Source: Stutzerimonas stutzeri
GTDB lineage: Bacteria; Pseudomonadota; Gammaproteobacteria; Pseudomonadales; Pseudomonadaceae
Assembly: GCF_018138085.1 (NCBI RefSeq)
Contig: NZ_CP073105.1
Location: 3,720,001 to 3,784,000 of the forward strand
Reading direction: 5' to 3'
Length of the DNA stretch: 64,000 nucleotides
The position numbers were made by a program, and so were the translations under genes. Below, piece by piece: positions 7,952-17,665 of the stretch; the first letter of the stretch is position 1, and each line of letters starts with the position of its first letter. The notes under the pieces are model-generated. The model was not told the DNA's origin. It saw only the letters and a list, made by a program, of their open reading frames with translations, and made no database searches.

Positions 7952-9442
7952 TTAGTCCGCCAGCCCCAGGCGCTTGTCCACCAGAGCCGTCACCTCGCGG
8001 TAAGCCGCGGCATCGGTTTCCAGCACTTTTTCGCGAGCCGGGAAGATCTCGCCCAGCTTGCGGCTCCAGGCCTCGCTTTTCGCCTGCTCAGGGAAGCAGC
8101 GCTCGATCAGGTCGAGCATGATCGATACGGTAACCGAAGCCCCCGGCGAAGCACCGAGCAGCGCGGCAATCGAGCCGTCCTGAGCCGACACCAATTCGGT
8201 ACCGAACTGCAGAATGCCGCCCTTCTTCGGGTCCTTCTTGATGATCTGCACGCGCTGACCCGCGACTTCCAGGCGCCAGTCTTCGGCCTTGGCTTCGGGG
8301 TAGAAGCCGCGCAAGGTTTCCAGACGATCTTCCATGGATTGCCGCACTTCCTTGATCAGGTAGCGGGTCAGGTCCATGTTGTCGCGCGCGACGGCCAGCA
8401 TCGGCTTGAGGTTGCCCGGGCGGATCGACAACGGCAGGTCAAGCGGCGAGCCATGCTTGAGGAACTTGGTGGTGAAGCCGGCATAGGGCCCGAACAGCAG
8501 CGATTTCTTGCCGTCCACGACGCGTGTATCCAGATGCGGCACGGACATGGGCGGTGCGCCCACGGCAGCCAGGCTGTAGACCTTGGCCTGGTGCTGCTTG
8601 ACGATCTCCGGGTTGTCGCAACGCAGCCACTGGCCGCTGACCGGGAAACCGCCGTAGCCCTTGCCTTCCTCGATGTTGGACATCTGCAGCAGCGGCAATG
8701 CCGCGCCACCGGCGCCAAGGAAGACGAAGCCGGCGTCGAGCTGGCGGTTGGAGCCGTCGCGTGTGTTCTTGATCTCCACGCGCCAGCCTTTGCCATGACG
8801 CTCGAGTCCGGTGACCTTCTGGAAGTACGACAGCTTCACGCCCGGCTTGCTGGCGAGATAAGCGAGCATCTGGCGGGTCAGTTCACCGAAGTTGACGTCG
8901 GTACCGTTCAGTGCGCGGGTCGCTGCGATCGGCTCGTCGGCGGGACGACCCGGCATCATCAGCGGCATCCACTCTTCCATCGTGGCACGGTCTTCGGTGT
9001 AGACCATCTGTTCGAACGCGTGATGCTTGATCAGGGCATCGAAGCGGCGCTTGAGGAAATCGATGTTCTTCGTGCCACGCACGAAGCTCAGATGCGGCAC
9101 GGCATTGAGGAAATCACGAGGGCTGCCGAAGCCTTCGCGTCCCGTCAGGTAGGCCCAGAATTGTTTGGAGACCTCGAACTGGGTGTTGATCGTCACCGCT
9201 TTCTTGATATCGATCGGACCGTCTTTGTTGTCCGGGGTGTAGTTCAACTCGCACAGCCCGGCGTGACCCGTTCCGGCATTGTTCCAGGGATTCGAGCTTT
9301 CGACGGCCCCGGACTCCTGCAACTCGACGATTTCCAGCTTGATGTTGGGATCGAGCTCCTTGAGCAGTACGGCCAGAGTCGCACTCATGATACCGGCTCC
9401 CACCAGCACCAAATCCACGGCTTCGCTATCGTGTTGCGTCAT
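7952..9442 (-). CDS. mqo: malate:quinone oxidoreductase
   Basis: 496-aa FAD-dependent, membrane-associated dehydrogenase that oxidises malate to oxaloacetate and passes electrons to quinone in the TCA cycle. The N-terminal dinucleotide-binding segment [19 protein letters not shown] and the family blocks [29 protein letters not shown] and [15 protein letters not shown] are all present. I choose the ATG at 9442 with GGAG about ten bases upstream over a GTG seven codons earlier. It is transcribed alone and ends at the hairpin at 7.9 kb. Neighbouring a PA4642-family gene is the same arrangement as at the mqoB locus of P. aeruginosa. Confidence 0.95.
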   Translation of the reverse strand: MTQHDSEAVDLVLVGAGIMSATLAVLLKELDPNIKLEIVELQESGAVESSNPWNNAGTGHAGLCELNYTPDNKDGPIDIKKAVTINTQFEVSKQFWAYLTGREGFGSPRDFLNAVPHLSFVRGTKNIDFLKRRFDALIKHHAFEQMVYTEDRATMEEWMPLMMPGRPADEPIAATRALNGTDVNFGELTRQMLAYLASKPGVKLSYFQKVTGLERHGKGWRVEIKNTRDGSNRQLDAGFVFLGAGGAALPLLQMSNIEEGKGYGGFPVSGQWLRCDNPEIVKQHQAKVYSLAAVGAPPMSVPHLDTRVVDGKKSLLFGPYAGFTTKFLKHGSPLDLPLSIRPGNLKPMLAVARDNMDLTRYLIKEVRQSMEDRLETLRGFYPEAKAEDWRLEVAGQRVQIIKKDPKKGGILQFGTELVSAQDGSIAALLGASPGASVTVSIMLDLIERCFPEQAKSEAWSRKLGEIFPAREKVLETDAAAYREVTALVDKRLGLAD

Positions 9443-9776
9443 CAACGCGTTCTCCAGAATCACAGCATTAAACTGTCACGACCGCAGTACGCGATCGTGT
9501 AGAACCACCAGCCAGGCGGCTAGAAACGGAGGGGTCTCTATACCGCTGCTCGGGCTTGTGCCCGAAGGTCGGCCCCGAAGATGCCGGCCCGCTGTCGGGA
9601 GAACGGCTTTTGGCCTTCTCCCTCTCGCTCCGAGGCTTCCCGGAGCAGGGCGACAGGCCTGGGCTCAACGGGACAGGTGCAGCGAGAAAATCAATTGTGG
9701 CTGCCGGTCGTGAGGACGTGCAGCCATTGCAACGGGTATCGCAGCCTCGGCAGTTACCTCGCCGAAGCCAAAGCAC
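9443..9776. other. structured intergenic region upstream of mqo
   Basis: About 330 bases between mqo and the PA4642-family gene. Three hairpins stand in a row: TCGGGC/GCCCGA at 9550-9565, GGGAGAA/TTCTCCC plus GGC/GCC at 9597-9622, and GCTCCG/CGGAGC at 9627-9646. Short open frames here overlap both strands and have no ribosome-binding site or protein character. It may be a long mqo leader or a small RNA gene; nothing is recognised by sequence. Confidence 0.4.
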
Positions 9777-10064
9777 TCAACCGCGAGCGGCTTCGATCAG
9801 TTCGATGTAGGGCTCGGCCTGACGCTGGTCGACCACCAGCGCCACGAAATCGCGCCCTTGTGCATCCTTGGCGTTCAGGTCGTATCCCGCTTCGACAAAG
9901 AACCGGAGAAAACGCTCGAAATCATCCACACGCAAACCGCGATAGGCCTTGATCAGCTTGTGCAGCGATGGCGGCGTGTCATCGCCCGGCTCCGGCTCGA
10001 GAAACAGCTTGATCGCGTCATCGCTGATGTCCTCACCGATCACCTTTTGTTTGTCTTTACGCAT
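9777..10064 (-). CDS. PA4642 family conserved protein
   Basis: 95-aa soluble, acidic protein. Beginning MRKDKQKVIGEDISDD, it contains the segment SLHKLIKAYRGLRVDDFERF and a C-terminal QAEPYIELIEAARG, which match the small PA4642 family found beside mqo in Pseudomonas. The region GYDLNAKDAQGRDFVALV resembles a single ankyrin-like unit. The start at 10064 is preceded by a GGAGAAACC stretch. Role unknown. Confidence 0.78.
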   Translation of the reverse strand: MRKDKQKVIGEDISDDAIKLFLEPEPGDDTPPSLHKLIKAYRGLRVDDFERFLRFFVEAGYDLNAKDAQGRDFVALVVDQRQAEPYIELIEAARG

Positions 10065-10257
10065 GGTTTCTCCGGTCCGACGGGCCTTACGGGGGCGGCA
10101 GTTTACTCTGCGAGGCCAGCGCACTCAACGCGCCAGAAGGCCTTGCGACCAAGGTCGTACGCGAAAATCTTCGATTTGCCCTCGATATTGCGCCAGGACA
10201 GGCTTCTACTTCGAGGCCGAGCCTATACTGGCGCTTTGCGCACAAGGAGTGTCTGGA

Positions 10258-11994
10258 ATGAAGCTTCCGCCGTTGTTCGCCGCCTGGCGCCAGACCCTGC
10301 GGGCGGGCTACGGAGGCCGTGAACTGCGCGGCGACCTGGTAGCAGGCCTGACGGTCGGCATCATCGCCATTCCGCTGGCCATGGCCCTGGCGATCGCCGT
10401 GGGCGTTGCGCCGCAACATGGTCTGTATACGGTGTTGATGGCCTCGCCGCTGATTGCGCTGACCGGGGGCTCGCGTTTCAACGTGTCGGGGCCGACCGCC
10501 GCGTTCGTGGTGATCCTGCTGCCGATCACTCAACAGTTCGGCCTCGGCGGCCTGTTGTTGTGCACCATGCTCGCCGGGCTGATCCTTATTGCGCTGGGTC
10601 TGCTGCGCGCCGGCAAGCTGATCGCCTTCGTGCCCTATCCGGTCACCCTGGGCTTTACGGCCGGCATCGGTATCGTCATCGCGACCCTGCAACTCAAGGA
10701 TGCGTTCGGGCTCACCTTCGCCACACAACCACAGCACTATCTCGACCAACTGAGCCAGCTGGCCCGGGCGCTGCCTGCCATACAGCCCGGCGATACGCTG
10801 GTCGCCGGGCTGTGCCTGGCCGTGCTGATTATCTGGCCGCGTCTGGTACCGAAGGTCCCGGGGCATCTGGTCGCGTTGGTGGTCGGCGCGCTGGCGGCGG
10901 TGGCACTGGAGACGGCGGGCCTGCCCGTGGCCACGCTGGGTGAACGTTTCAGCTACAGCGTCGACGGCGTGGCGCACCCCGGCATTCCGCCGTTGCTGCC
11001 CGACTTCGCCTGGCCCTGGCTGCTGCCTGGCCCCGACGGCCAGCCGCTGACGCTGAACTTCGAGCTGTTTCACCAGTTGCTCGCGCCGGCGTTCGCCATC
11101 GCCATGCTCGGCGCCATCGAATCGCTGCTCTGCGCGGTGGTCGCCGACGGCATGACCGGCAGCCAGCACGATCCCAACGCCGAACTGCTCGGTCAGGGCA
11201 TCGGCAATCTGGTCGCGCCGCTGTTCGGCGGCATCACCGCCACCGCAGCCATTGCCCGCAGCGCCACCAACGTGCGCGCCGGTGCCAGCTCGCCCCTGGC
11301 CGCCATCATCCACGCCGGCGTCGTGCTGGTGGCGATTCTCTGGCTGGCGCCCTTGTTCAGCTACCTGCCGATGGCCGCGCTGGCGGCTCTGCTGATCATG
11401 GTGGCCTGGAACATGAGCGAAGCCCCGCACGTCATCAGAACGCTGCGCATCGCGCCGCGCAGCGATGTGCTGGTGCTGCTGACTTGCCTGGTGCTGACGG
11501 TGCTGTTCGACATGGTCCTGGCGGTCGGGGTGGGCCTGCTGCTGGCCGCCGGGCTGTTCATCAAGCGCATGAGCGAATTGACCGACACCACCGCCCTGTC
11601 CCGCCGTCAGCATCGCCTGCTGGAGGATCTGCCCGAGCATGTCGCCGCCTATGCCATTCGCGGTCCGCTGTTCTTCGGCGCGGCGGAGAAAGCGCTGGGC
11701 GTGCTGCGGCGCTTCAACCCGCAGGTGCGGGTCGTGATTGTCGATATCAGCGGGGTGCCGATGATGGACATGACCGCTCTGGCGGCTCTGGAAAACGTCC
11801 TGCTCGACTACCGCAAGCTGGGCGTTGCGCTGATTCTCAGCGGCAGCAGTGCCAGGGTCCGGCTCAAGTTGCGCCGGGCCGGCATCCATCGACTCGAAGG
11901 GCAGCTGTATTACGTGCACGATCTCGCCCAGGCGCGCACCAAGGCCTTGTGCCTGTGGCCGGCCGATGCCGCCACGAGCAGCGCGACCGCCTGA
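10258..11994 (+). CDS. SulP family anion transporter with STAS domain
   Basis: 578-aa SLC26/SulP transporter. The start at 10258 follows AAGGAGTGTCTGG. The membrane part (residues about 20-430) opens with the SulP signature (GDLVAGLTVGIIAIPLAMAL) and includes the GGSRFNVSGPTAAFVV block; the cytoplasmic STAS domain occupies the last 110 residues (VRVVIVDISGVPMMDMTALA). Substrates of the family include sulfate, bicarbonate and dicarboxylates, and the sequence does not decide between them. It stands alone between divergent and convergent neighbours. Confidence 0.88.
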   Translation: MKLPPLFAAWRQTLRAGYGGRELRGDLVAGLTVGIIAIPLAMALAIAVGVAPQHGLYTVLMASPLIALTGGSRFNVSGPTAAFVVILLPITQQFGLGGLLLCTMLAGLILIALGLLRAGKLIAFVPYPVTLGFTAGIGIVIATLQLKDAFGLTFATQPQHYLDQLSQLARALPAIQPGDTLVAGLCLAVLIIWPRLVPKVPGHLVALVVGALAAVALETAGLPVATLGERFSYSVDGVAHPGIPPLLPDFAWPWLLPGPDGQPLTLNFELFHQLLAPAFAIAMLGAIESLLCAVVADGMTGSQHDPNAELLGQGIGNLVAPLFGGITATAAIARSATNVRAGASSPLAAIIHAGVVLVAILWLAPLFSYLPMAALAALLIMVAWNMSEAPHVIRTLRIAPRSDVLVLLTCLVLTVLFDMVLAVGVGLLLAAGLFIKRMSELTDTTALSRRQHRLLEDLPEHVAAYAIRGPLFFGAAEKALGVLRRFNPQVRVVIVDISGVPMMDMTALAALENVLLDYRKLGVALILSGSSARVRLKLRRAGIHRLEGQLYYVHDLAQARTKALCLWPADAATSSATA

Positions 11995-12044
11995 CCCGAA
12001 CCACTGGCCAACGGAGGCGCGGCGTTCGCGCCCCGAGTGCGGCT

Positions 12045-12956
12045 TCAACCGGCGTGCTTTTGCAGGTTGGCCATCATTTCCTTCAGCGCTTCCATGTTGT
12101 CGGCCGGATGCGCGGCATTCTCGAAATCGCAGATCTGCTGCCAGTTGGCCGCGACGTCCTCGGCATCGAAACCGGCCTTCGGATCGAAGCCCGCACCCAG
12201 GCTGCGCTCCCAGCGCACCTTGCCCATCCAACCGCCGCCCACTTCGAACAGGCCGGACGTTTCCTGGCATTGCTCGCTGGCCAGGTACACCACCAGCGGG
12301 CTGACCAGTTCAGGCTTGAGCTGTTCGAAGACTTGCGGAGGGATGAGGCCTTCGGTCATTCGCGTGCCGCCGGTGGGCGCAATGGCGTTGACCAGGATGT
12401 TGTTCTTGCGGCCTTCCAGCGCCAGGGTGCGGGTCAGGCCATACAGGCCCAGCTTGGCCATGCCGTAGTTGGACTGGCCGAAGTTGCCGTAGATACCGGA
12501 GGTGGATGCGGTGAAGATCACCCGACCATAACCCTGTTCGCGCATATGCGGCCAGGCGGCGCGGGTCACCTTGTAGGCACCTTCGACGTGCACCCGGTAG
12601 ACCAGATCCCAGTCGGCGTCTTCCATCTTGTGAAAGGTCTTGTCGCGCAGGATGCCGGCGTTGTTGACCACCACGTCGACACGACCGAAGGCATCGAGTG
12701 CGTGCTGGACGATTTTGTCGCCATCGGTCACCGAGTCGTGGTTGGCGACCGCAGTGCCGCCAGCCTGACGAATCTCCTCCACCACGCGATCGGCTGCCGA
12801 GCTGTTGGCACCTTCGCCCTGAGCGCTACCGCCGAGATCGTTGACCACCACTTTCGCTCCGTGCCGGGCGAACAGCAGCGCATGGGCGCGACCGAGACCA
12901 CCACCGGCGCCGGTCACGATTACCACTTTGTCTTCGAAGCGGATGGCTTCACTCAT
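12045..12956 (-). CDS. SDR family oxidoreductase (MFE-2/HSD17B4-like)
   Basis: 303-aa short-chain dehydrogenase. The Rossmann motif TGAGGGLGRA is at residues 15-24, NNAG near 98-101, and the catalytic set is ASTSGIYG followed by SNYGMAK (Tyr and Lys). The C-terminal extension with GLFEVGGGWMGKVRWERS is the pattern seen in the (3R)-hydroxyacyl-CoA dehydrogenase part of peroxisomal multifunctional enzyme 2 and its bacterial relatives, so a hydroxyacyl-CoA substrate is likely but not shown. The start at 12956 follows GGAGGATATCC-type spacing. It is monocistronic. Confidence 0.85.
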   Translation of the reverse strand: MSEAIRFEDKVVIVTGAGGGLGRAHALLFARHGAKVVVNDLGGSAQGEGANSSAADRVVEEIRQAGGTAVANHDSVTDGDKIVQHALDAFGRVDVVVNNAGILRDKTFHKMEDADWDLVYRVHVEGAYKVTRAAWPHMREQGYGRVIFTASTSGIYGNFGQSNYGMAKLGLYGLTRTLALEGRKNNILVNAIAPTGGTRMTEGLIPPQVFEQLKPELVSPLVVYLASEQCQETSGLFEVGGGWMGKVRWERSLGAGFDPKAGFDAEDVAANWQQICDFENAAHPADNMEALKEMMANLQKHAG

Positions 12957-13134
12957 CGGATATCCTCCAGCGGTTTTTTGATTGGATGCATTGCACGCGA
13001 TTGGGCGAGTGTCGGCCAGGCCACCCTCACTCACAATCAAACCGCCACGAATGAATGCCCCGGCATAAGGCTGCAGGATGATGTCGAGTCGGACGCCGAG
13101 GCACGCGCCGAAGCGGCCCTCGGCTCGCCGGTGA

Positions 13135-14199
13135 TCAGCCCAGCACCGCGCGGGCGTAGTCGGTGATCAGCCGCGGCAGGTGCTCCAGCGACTCGGTGCA
13201 CTGCGCCGCGCCAATCTGAAGGGCTTCCTTCGGCATGCCGAACACCACGCAGCTGGCCTCGTCCTGAGCCACCGTACGCGCACCGGCCTCACGCATGGCC
13301 AGCAGGCCGCGGGCGCCGTCGTCACCCATGCCGGTCATGATCACACCCAGGGCGTTATGTCCGGCATGACGGGCGACGGAGCGGAACAGCACGTCCACTG
13401 ACGGCCGGTGCCGGTTGACCGGTGGTCCGTCGAGCACCTCGACGAAGTACTGCGCGCCACTGCGTTTGAGCTGCATGTGCTTGCCGCCCGGCGCTACCAG
13501 CGCCAGTCCGGAGCGCACCCGATCCAGATGGCGGGCCTCGCGCACTTCGATCTGGCAGAGGCTGTCGAGCCGCTGGGCGAAGGCGGCGGTGAATTTCTCC
13601 GGCATGTGCTGGACGATGACGATGCCCGGCGAATCCACGCGCAGCTGCTTGAGCACCAGCTCCAGCGCCTGGGTGCCGCCGGTCGATGTGCCCAGCGCGA
13701 CGACACGGTCGGTGGTGGTCAGGGCGCTGGCAGCCGGCTCCGCCGGGCGCGCGGGGGACGCGGGGGACGCGGCCGGCGTGCTTCGTGCGACGGTCACCCG
13801 TGGACGGGTCGCGGCCGCCTGCTGGATCTGCCTGATGAGGTCGCTGGAAAGCTGCAACAGGCTGTCTTTCAGGCCGAGCCGCGCCTTGGTGAACACGCCC
13901 ACGGCGCCTGCGGCAAAGGCTTCAAGAGTGATGGCCGCGCCCGCCTCGGTCAACGTCGAACAGATGATCGTCGGCGTCGGGCGCTCGGCCATCAACTTAC
14001 GCAGAAAGGTGATGCCGTCCATGCGCGGCATCTCGACGTCGAGCACCAACACATCGGGCCAGTTGCGCTGCATCTTTTCCAGCGCGAACAGCGGATCGGC
14101 GGCTTGCCCGATCACCTCGATGTTCGGGTGGTTTTCCAGACAGGCCGACAGCACCTGACGCACCAGCGCCGAGTCATCGACGATAAACACCTTGATCAT
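13135..14199 (-). CDS. cheB: CheB chemotaxis methylesterase
   Basis: 354-aa response regulator fused to a methylesterase, which removes methyl groups from receptor glutamates. The receiver domain has the phosphoacceptor Asp54 in [13 protein letters not shown]. The esterase domain begins after a long Ala/Pro linker (residues about 140-180) and carries GTSTGGTQA (nucleophile Ser), VIVQHMPE (His) and MGDDGARGL (Asp). The start at 14199 overlaps the cheD stop by four bases. It is the last gene of the chemosensory operon. Confidence 0.95.
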   Translation of the reverse strand: MIKVFIVDDSALVRQVLSACLENHPNIEVIGQAADPLFALEKMQRNWPDVLVLDVEMPRMDGITFLRKLMAERPTPTIICSTLTEAGAAITLEAFAAGAVGVFTKARLGLKDSLLQLSSDLIRQIQQAAATRPRVTVARSTPAASPASPARPAEPAASALTTTDRVVALGTSTGGTQALELVLKQLRVDSPGIVIVQHMPEKFTAAFAQRLDSLCQIEVREARHLDRVRSGLALVAPGGKHMQLKRSGAQYFVEVLDGPPVNRHRPSVDVLFRSVARHAGHNALGVIMTGMGDDGARGLLAMREAGARTVAQDEASCVVFGMPKEALQIGAAQCTESLEHLPRLITDYARAVLG

Positions 14200-14675
14200 G
14201 CGGTGCCCTCCAGCAGGGTGGCCGCAGCGAATGCCTGGCACGCCAGGCGCCCGTCGCGGCCGTCGAGCGTCAGGCGTCGATAGCCCAGGCCGCCAAGTTG
14301 TTGGTCATCGACACGCCAGCCGAGCCGAGCGAACTGCTCGCGGGCAAAGGCGATGTTTTTCAATCCGATCTGCAAACTGCCTGACCGGCCAGGCTGCAGG
14401 CAGGTGCCGCCGCCGTAGATGCCTTTGCGATAGTCAGCAGGCGCCGTGCGGTGGCGGACCATATCCTCTTGCAGGCGAGCGAACACCGCCTCGCCACAGC
14501 GCGTGTCGTCCTGTGCAAAGGCGCCGCCAGGCACCACGAAATGGCTCACGGCAAGCAGCTGACGGCGCGGATGCCACAGGACGACGGCCACGCACGAGCC
14601 GAGCAGCGTCACCACCGGCTCGGGATGCTGGCCGAACAGGTATTGGCCGGGCAGGAGAAAACGGGGCGCGTTCAT
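14196..14675 (-). CDS. cheD: CheD receptor deamidase
   Basis: 159-aa chemoreceptor glutamine deamidase. The CheD pattern is clear: [24 protein letters not shown] (catalytic Cys and His), then [20 protein letters not shown] and a final G-x-R-G/L-type helix. Its start overlaps the cheR stop by four bases and its stop overlaps cheB, so cheR, cheD and cheB are translationally coupled. Confidence 0.93.
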   Translation of the reverse strand: MNAPRFLLPGQYLFGQHPEPVVTLLGSCVAVVLWHPRRQLLAVSHFVVPGGAFAQDDTRCGEAVFARLQEDMVRHRTAPADYRKGIYGGGTCLQPGRSGSLQIGLKNIAFAREQFARLGWRVDDQQLGGLGYRRLTLDGRDGRLACQAFAAATLLEGTA

Positions 14676-15478
14676 AGGCGCTGAAAGACCGAGGGCGCCA
14701 CGCTGCGCAGTGGCAGCCCAAAGCCATGCAGGCTTTCCGCATGGCCGATGAACAACAAGCCGCCCGCGCGCAGCCGTTCGATCAGGCGGGCCACGATGGC
14801 GCGTTTGTCCTCGGCACTGAAATAGATCAGCACATTGCGCAGGAAGATGACGTCGTGGCTGCCGACATCATCAGGCAACGGCCGCATCAGATTGAGCTCG
14901 CGAAAGCGCACCCGTTCGCGCAAACCCTGGCCGAGGCGAAACGCGCCCTCGTGATCACCGATGCCCCGCAGGCAGTGGCGCTTGAGCCAACCGGACGGGA
15001 AATTGCTCGATTCATCCATCGGATAGATTGCCGCCTGCGCCTTTTCCAACACCGTGCGGCTGAGGTCGCTGCCGAGGATCGACCAGTCCGCCGACCCGTG
15101 CTCGGCCAGCACCATGGCGAGGGTGTAGGGCTCTTCGCCCGACGAACAGGCAGCGCTCCATAGGCGCAGCGGCTCGCGCCGGCCCTCCAGCCAGCGAGCG
15201 AGAAACTGGAAATGCTGCGGTTCGCGGAAGAAGTAGGTTTCGTTGGTGGTCAGCAGGTCGATTACCAGCCGCTGCTCGGCCTGCTTGGTCGGATCCCTGA
15301 GCAACATCAGGTAGTCGCGGTAGCTGCTCAGGTTCAGTGCGCGCAGCCGGCGCATTAGGCGACCGGCCACCAGCGGCCGCTTGCTCTCGCTCAGATGAAT
15401 GCCCGACGCCTCGACCATCAGTTGCTGCAGGAAGCGGAACTCCTGCTCGCCCAGCACCGGCAGGCTCGACGTCGGCAT
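14672..15478 (-). CDS. cheR: CheR receptor methyltransferase
   Basis: 268-aa S-adenosylmethionine-dependent methyltransferase acting on chemoreceptor glutamates. The N-terminal all-helical domain (residues 10-80) precedes TNETYFFREPQHF and the SAM-binding loop SAACSSGEEPYT, with NVLIYF and a G-G-L-L-F-I-G-H-A-E-S-L end block. It lacks the extra TPR region of some CheRs. Three bases separate it from cheW. Confidence 0.95.
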   Translation of the reverse strand: MPTSSLPVLGEQEFRFLQQLMVEASGIHLSESKRPLVAGRLMRRLRALNLSSYRDYLMLLRDPTKQAEQRLVIDLLTTNETYFFREPQHFQFLARWLEGRREPLRLWSAACSSGEEPYTLAMVLAEHGSADWSILGSDLSRTVLEKAQAAIYPMDESSNFPSGWLKRHCLRGIGDHEGAFRLGQGLRERVRFRELNLMRPLPDDVGSHDVIFLRNVLIYFSAEDKRAIVARLIERLRAGGLLFIGHAESLHGFGLPLRSVAPSVFQRL

Positions 15479-15480
15479 GC

Positions 15481-15996
15481 TCAGCTCGCCTGCGCCATCG
15501 CCTGGCTGAGCTGCAGGATGTCGTCCAGCGACAATACCTTGCGCACGTCCAGAATGATGGTGAAGCCGCGTTCGTCACGCGCCATGCCGGCAATGAAATC
15601 CGTGCGGATCCCGGCGCCGAACGCCGGCGCGGGCTCGACATCGGCGCCCTGGATATCCAGTACCGCGTCGACCGCGTCGACCACCAGGCCGATGCGTTGC
15701 AGCGAATCATTCAGGTCCAGCTCGATGATGACGATGCAGGTCCGCTTGCCCGGCACCGTGCGCTCCATGCCGAAGCGCGCCGCCAGGTCCAGCACCGGCA
15801 CGACGTTGCCGCGCAGGTTGATCACCCCGTGGATGCACGCCGGCATCATCGGCACGCCGGTGATCTGCCCGTACTCGATGATCTCGCGCACCAGCTCGAT
15901 GGGCAGCGCGTAGCGTGCCTGGCGCACCCGGAACGACAGGTGCTGGATGTCAGCCGGCGCGGTGCTGGCGGCACCGCTTACCTGTGGAAGATTCAT
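15481..15996 (-). CDS. cheW: CheW coupling protein
   Basis: 171-aa scaffold linking chemoreceptors to CheA. The start at 15996 sits just after a GGGGGCGAAG stretch; the first 20 residues are an Ala/Pro-rich leader. The CheW fold is marked by SFRVRQARYALPIELVREII, GVINLRGNVVPVLDLAARFG and VDAVDAVLDIQ. It lies ten bases after the receptor gene 16007-17653 and two before cheR. Confidence 0.93.
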   Translation of the reverse strand: MNLPQVSGAASTAPADIQHLSFRVRQARYALPIELVREIIEYGQITGVPMMPACIHGVINLRGNVVPVLDLAARFGMERTVPGKRTCIVIIELDLNDSLQRIGLVVDAVDAVLDIQGADVEPAPAFGAGIRTDFIAGMARDERGFTIILDVRKVLSLDDILQLSQAMAQAS

Positions 15997-16006
15997 CTTC
16001 GCCCCC

Positions 16007-17653
16007 TTAGGTGAAGCTGACGAACTGGCCGTCGTCGGCCATGACGGACGGCTTGCGGATGCTGCGCACCGAGCGATTGCTGGGCTTGGCGCTGGGAGCG
16101 GCTGGCTGGCGACCGAGGCCCTGAGCCGCGACATCGCGCGCATCGAGCCGGAAGAAGCTGATCAGTTCCAGCAGCTGCGAGGCCTGGGCGTTCATCTCTT
16201 CGGAGGTGGCCGCCAGCTCCTCGGACGCCGAGGCGTTCTGCTGGGTGATCTGGTTCATCTGGCCCATGGCGATGTTGATCTGCCCGGCACCGGTGCTCTG
16301 CTCTTGCGAAGCGGCGGTGATTTCCTGCACCAGGTCCGAAGTTTTCTGAATGTTTGGCACGATGTCGTCGAGCAGGCGACCGGCCTGCTCGGCCAGCTCC
16401 ACGCTGCTGCCGGCCACGCCGCCGATCTCCTGCGCGGCCACCTGGCTGCGCTCGGCGAGCTTGCGCACTTCGGCGGCCACGACCGCGAAGCCCTTGCCAT
16501 GATCACCGGCACGCGCGGCCTCGATGGCGGCGTTGAGCGCCAGCAGGTTGGTCTGGTAGGCGATGTCGTCGATGATGCCGATCTTGTCGGCGATCTGCTT
16601 CATGGCCACGACCATGTCACGCACCGCACGGCCGCCAGCCACGGCATCGTTGGCCGCCTTGCCGGCAATGCTGTCGGTGATCTTCGCGCTTTCGGTGTTC
16701 TGCGCGATCGAGGCGGACATCTGCTCGACCGACGCGGTGGTCTGCTCGACGCCTGCCGCCTGCTCGCTGGCCGCCTGGCTCAGCGATTGCGAGGTGGCAC
16801 TGACTTCCTCGGACGCCGACGACAAGGAATCGGCGGCACTGCGTACGTCGCCCATGACACTGCGTAGACGCTCGGTCATGTTCTTCATCGCGTTGAGCAG
16901 CTGGCCGGTTTCGTCCTTGCTGTCGACCTCGACCTGAATGCCTAGGTCGCCGGCAGCGAGCGAGTCGGCTACCGACACCGCACGGTTGAGCGGCCGGGTG
17001 ATGCTGCGGGTGACCAGGATGCCGATGCCGAAGCCTAGCACGGCAGCGATGATCACCAGGCCGATCATCTGGGTCCGCGAACCCAGGTAGATGCCAGTGA
17101 TCTGCTCGTTGGCTTGCTTGGCGTTGACGACCTTGCGCTCGACCAAGGCGGTCAGCAGATCGTCGGCCTTGTTTCCGGTCTCACGCAGTTTCGGCAGCAT
17201 CCCGGTCAGCTCGTCGGCCGGACGCACCTCGCTGGTCGCCTCGCGCAGCTTTAGCACCTGCTCGACGATTTGCACATAGGCGGCCATCGGCTCGCTGACC
17301 CCTTCGAACTGGGCGATGCCCTCGGGGGTCACGAAGCTCGAGCGCGTCAGCTCGATGTACTCGTACATCTTCCTGATCGCATCACGGGTCTGGCGAATGG
17401 CGAAATCGCGCTCTTCCAGACTGGTGGCCAGCAGGCTCGAGCGCAGGCCACGGCCAACATAGATCAGCTGCACGTTGGCCGACTGGATGTTGTTCAGTGA
17501 CATCATCTCGCGGTCGTACATCTGGTCTGACAGCTCGTTGACCTGCTCGAGGTTGCGAATGCCCAGCAGCCCCACGGCGACGGTGAGCGCCACCACTATC
17601 AGGAAGCCGGCGATCAGGCGCGCGCCTATCTTGAAGTTACCGAACATGTTCAT
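16007..17653 (-). CDS. methyl-accepting chemotaxis protein with 4HB sensor
   Basis: 548-aa transmembrane chemoreceptor. Membrane helices are near residues 12-32 and 191-211, bracketing a four-helix-bundle periplasmic domain ([15 protein letters not shown] is typical). A HAMP domain ([20 protein letters not shown]) follows. The signalling hairpin contains [20 protein letters not shown]. The C-terminus ends QFVSFT and has no CheR-tethering pentapeptide such as NWETF or GWEEF. It is encoded inside the che operon between cheA and cheW, so it is probably a dedicated receptor for this pathway. Confidence 0.93.
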   Translation of the reverse strand: MNMFGNFKIGARLIAGFLIVVALTVAVGLLGIRNLEQVNELSDQMYDREMMSLNNIQSANVQLIYVGRGLRSSLLATSLEERDFAIRQTRDAIRKMYEYIELTRSSFVTPEGIAQFEGVSEPMAAYVQIVEQVLKLREATSEVRPADELTGMLPKLRETGNKADDLLTALVERKVVNAKQANEQITGIYLGSRTQMIGLVIIAAVLGFGIGILVTRSITRPLNRAVSVADSLAAGDLGIQVEVDSKDETGQLLNAMKNMTERLRSVMGDVRSAADSLSSASEEVSATSQSLSQAASEQAAGVEQTTASVEQMSASIAQNTESAKITDSIAGKAANDAVAGGRAVRDMVVAMKQIADKIGIIDDIAYQTNLLALNAAIEAARAGDHGKGFAVVAAEVRKLAERSQVAAQEIGGVAGSSVELAEQAGRLLDDIVPNIQKTSDLVQEITAASQEQSTGAGQINIAMGQMNQITQQNASASEELAATSEEMNAQASQLLELISFFRLDARDVAAQGLGRQPAAPSAKPSNRSVRSIRKPSVMADDGQFVSFT

Positions 17654-17665
17654 GGGTGTTTCTCC

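Noticed and set aside
10087..12270. 727-codon open frame antisense to the SulP gene
   Set aside because: Glutamine/arginine/glycine-rich with no family character; it is the complement of a strongly biased GC-rich coding frame.
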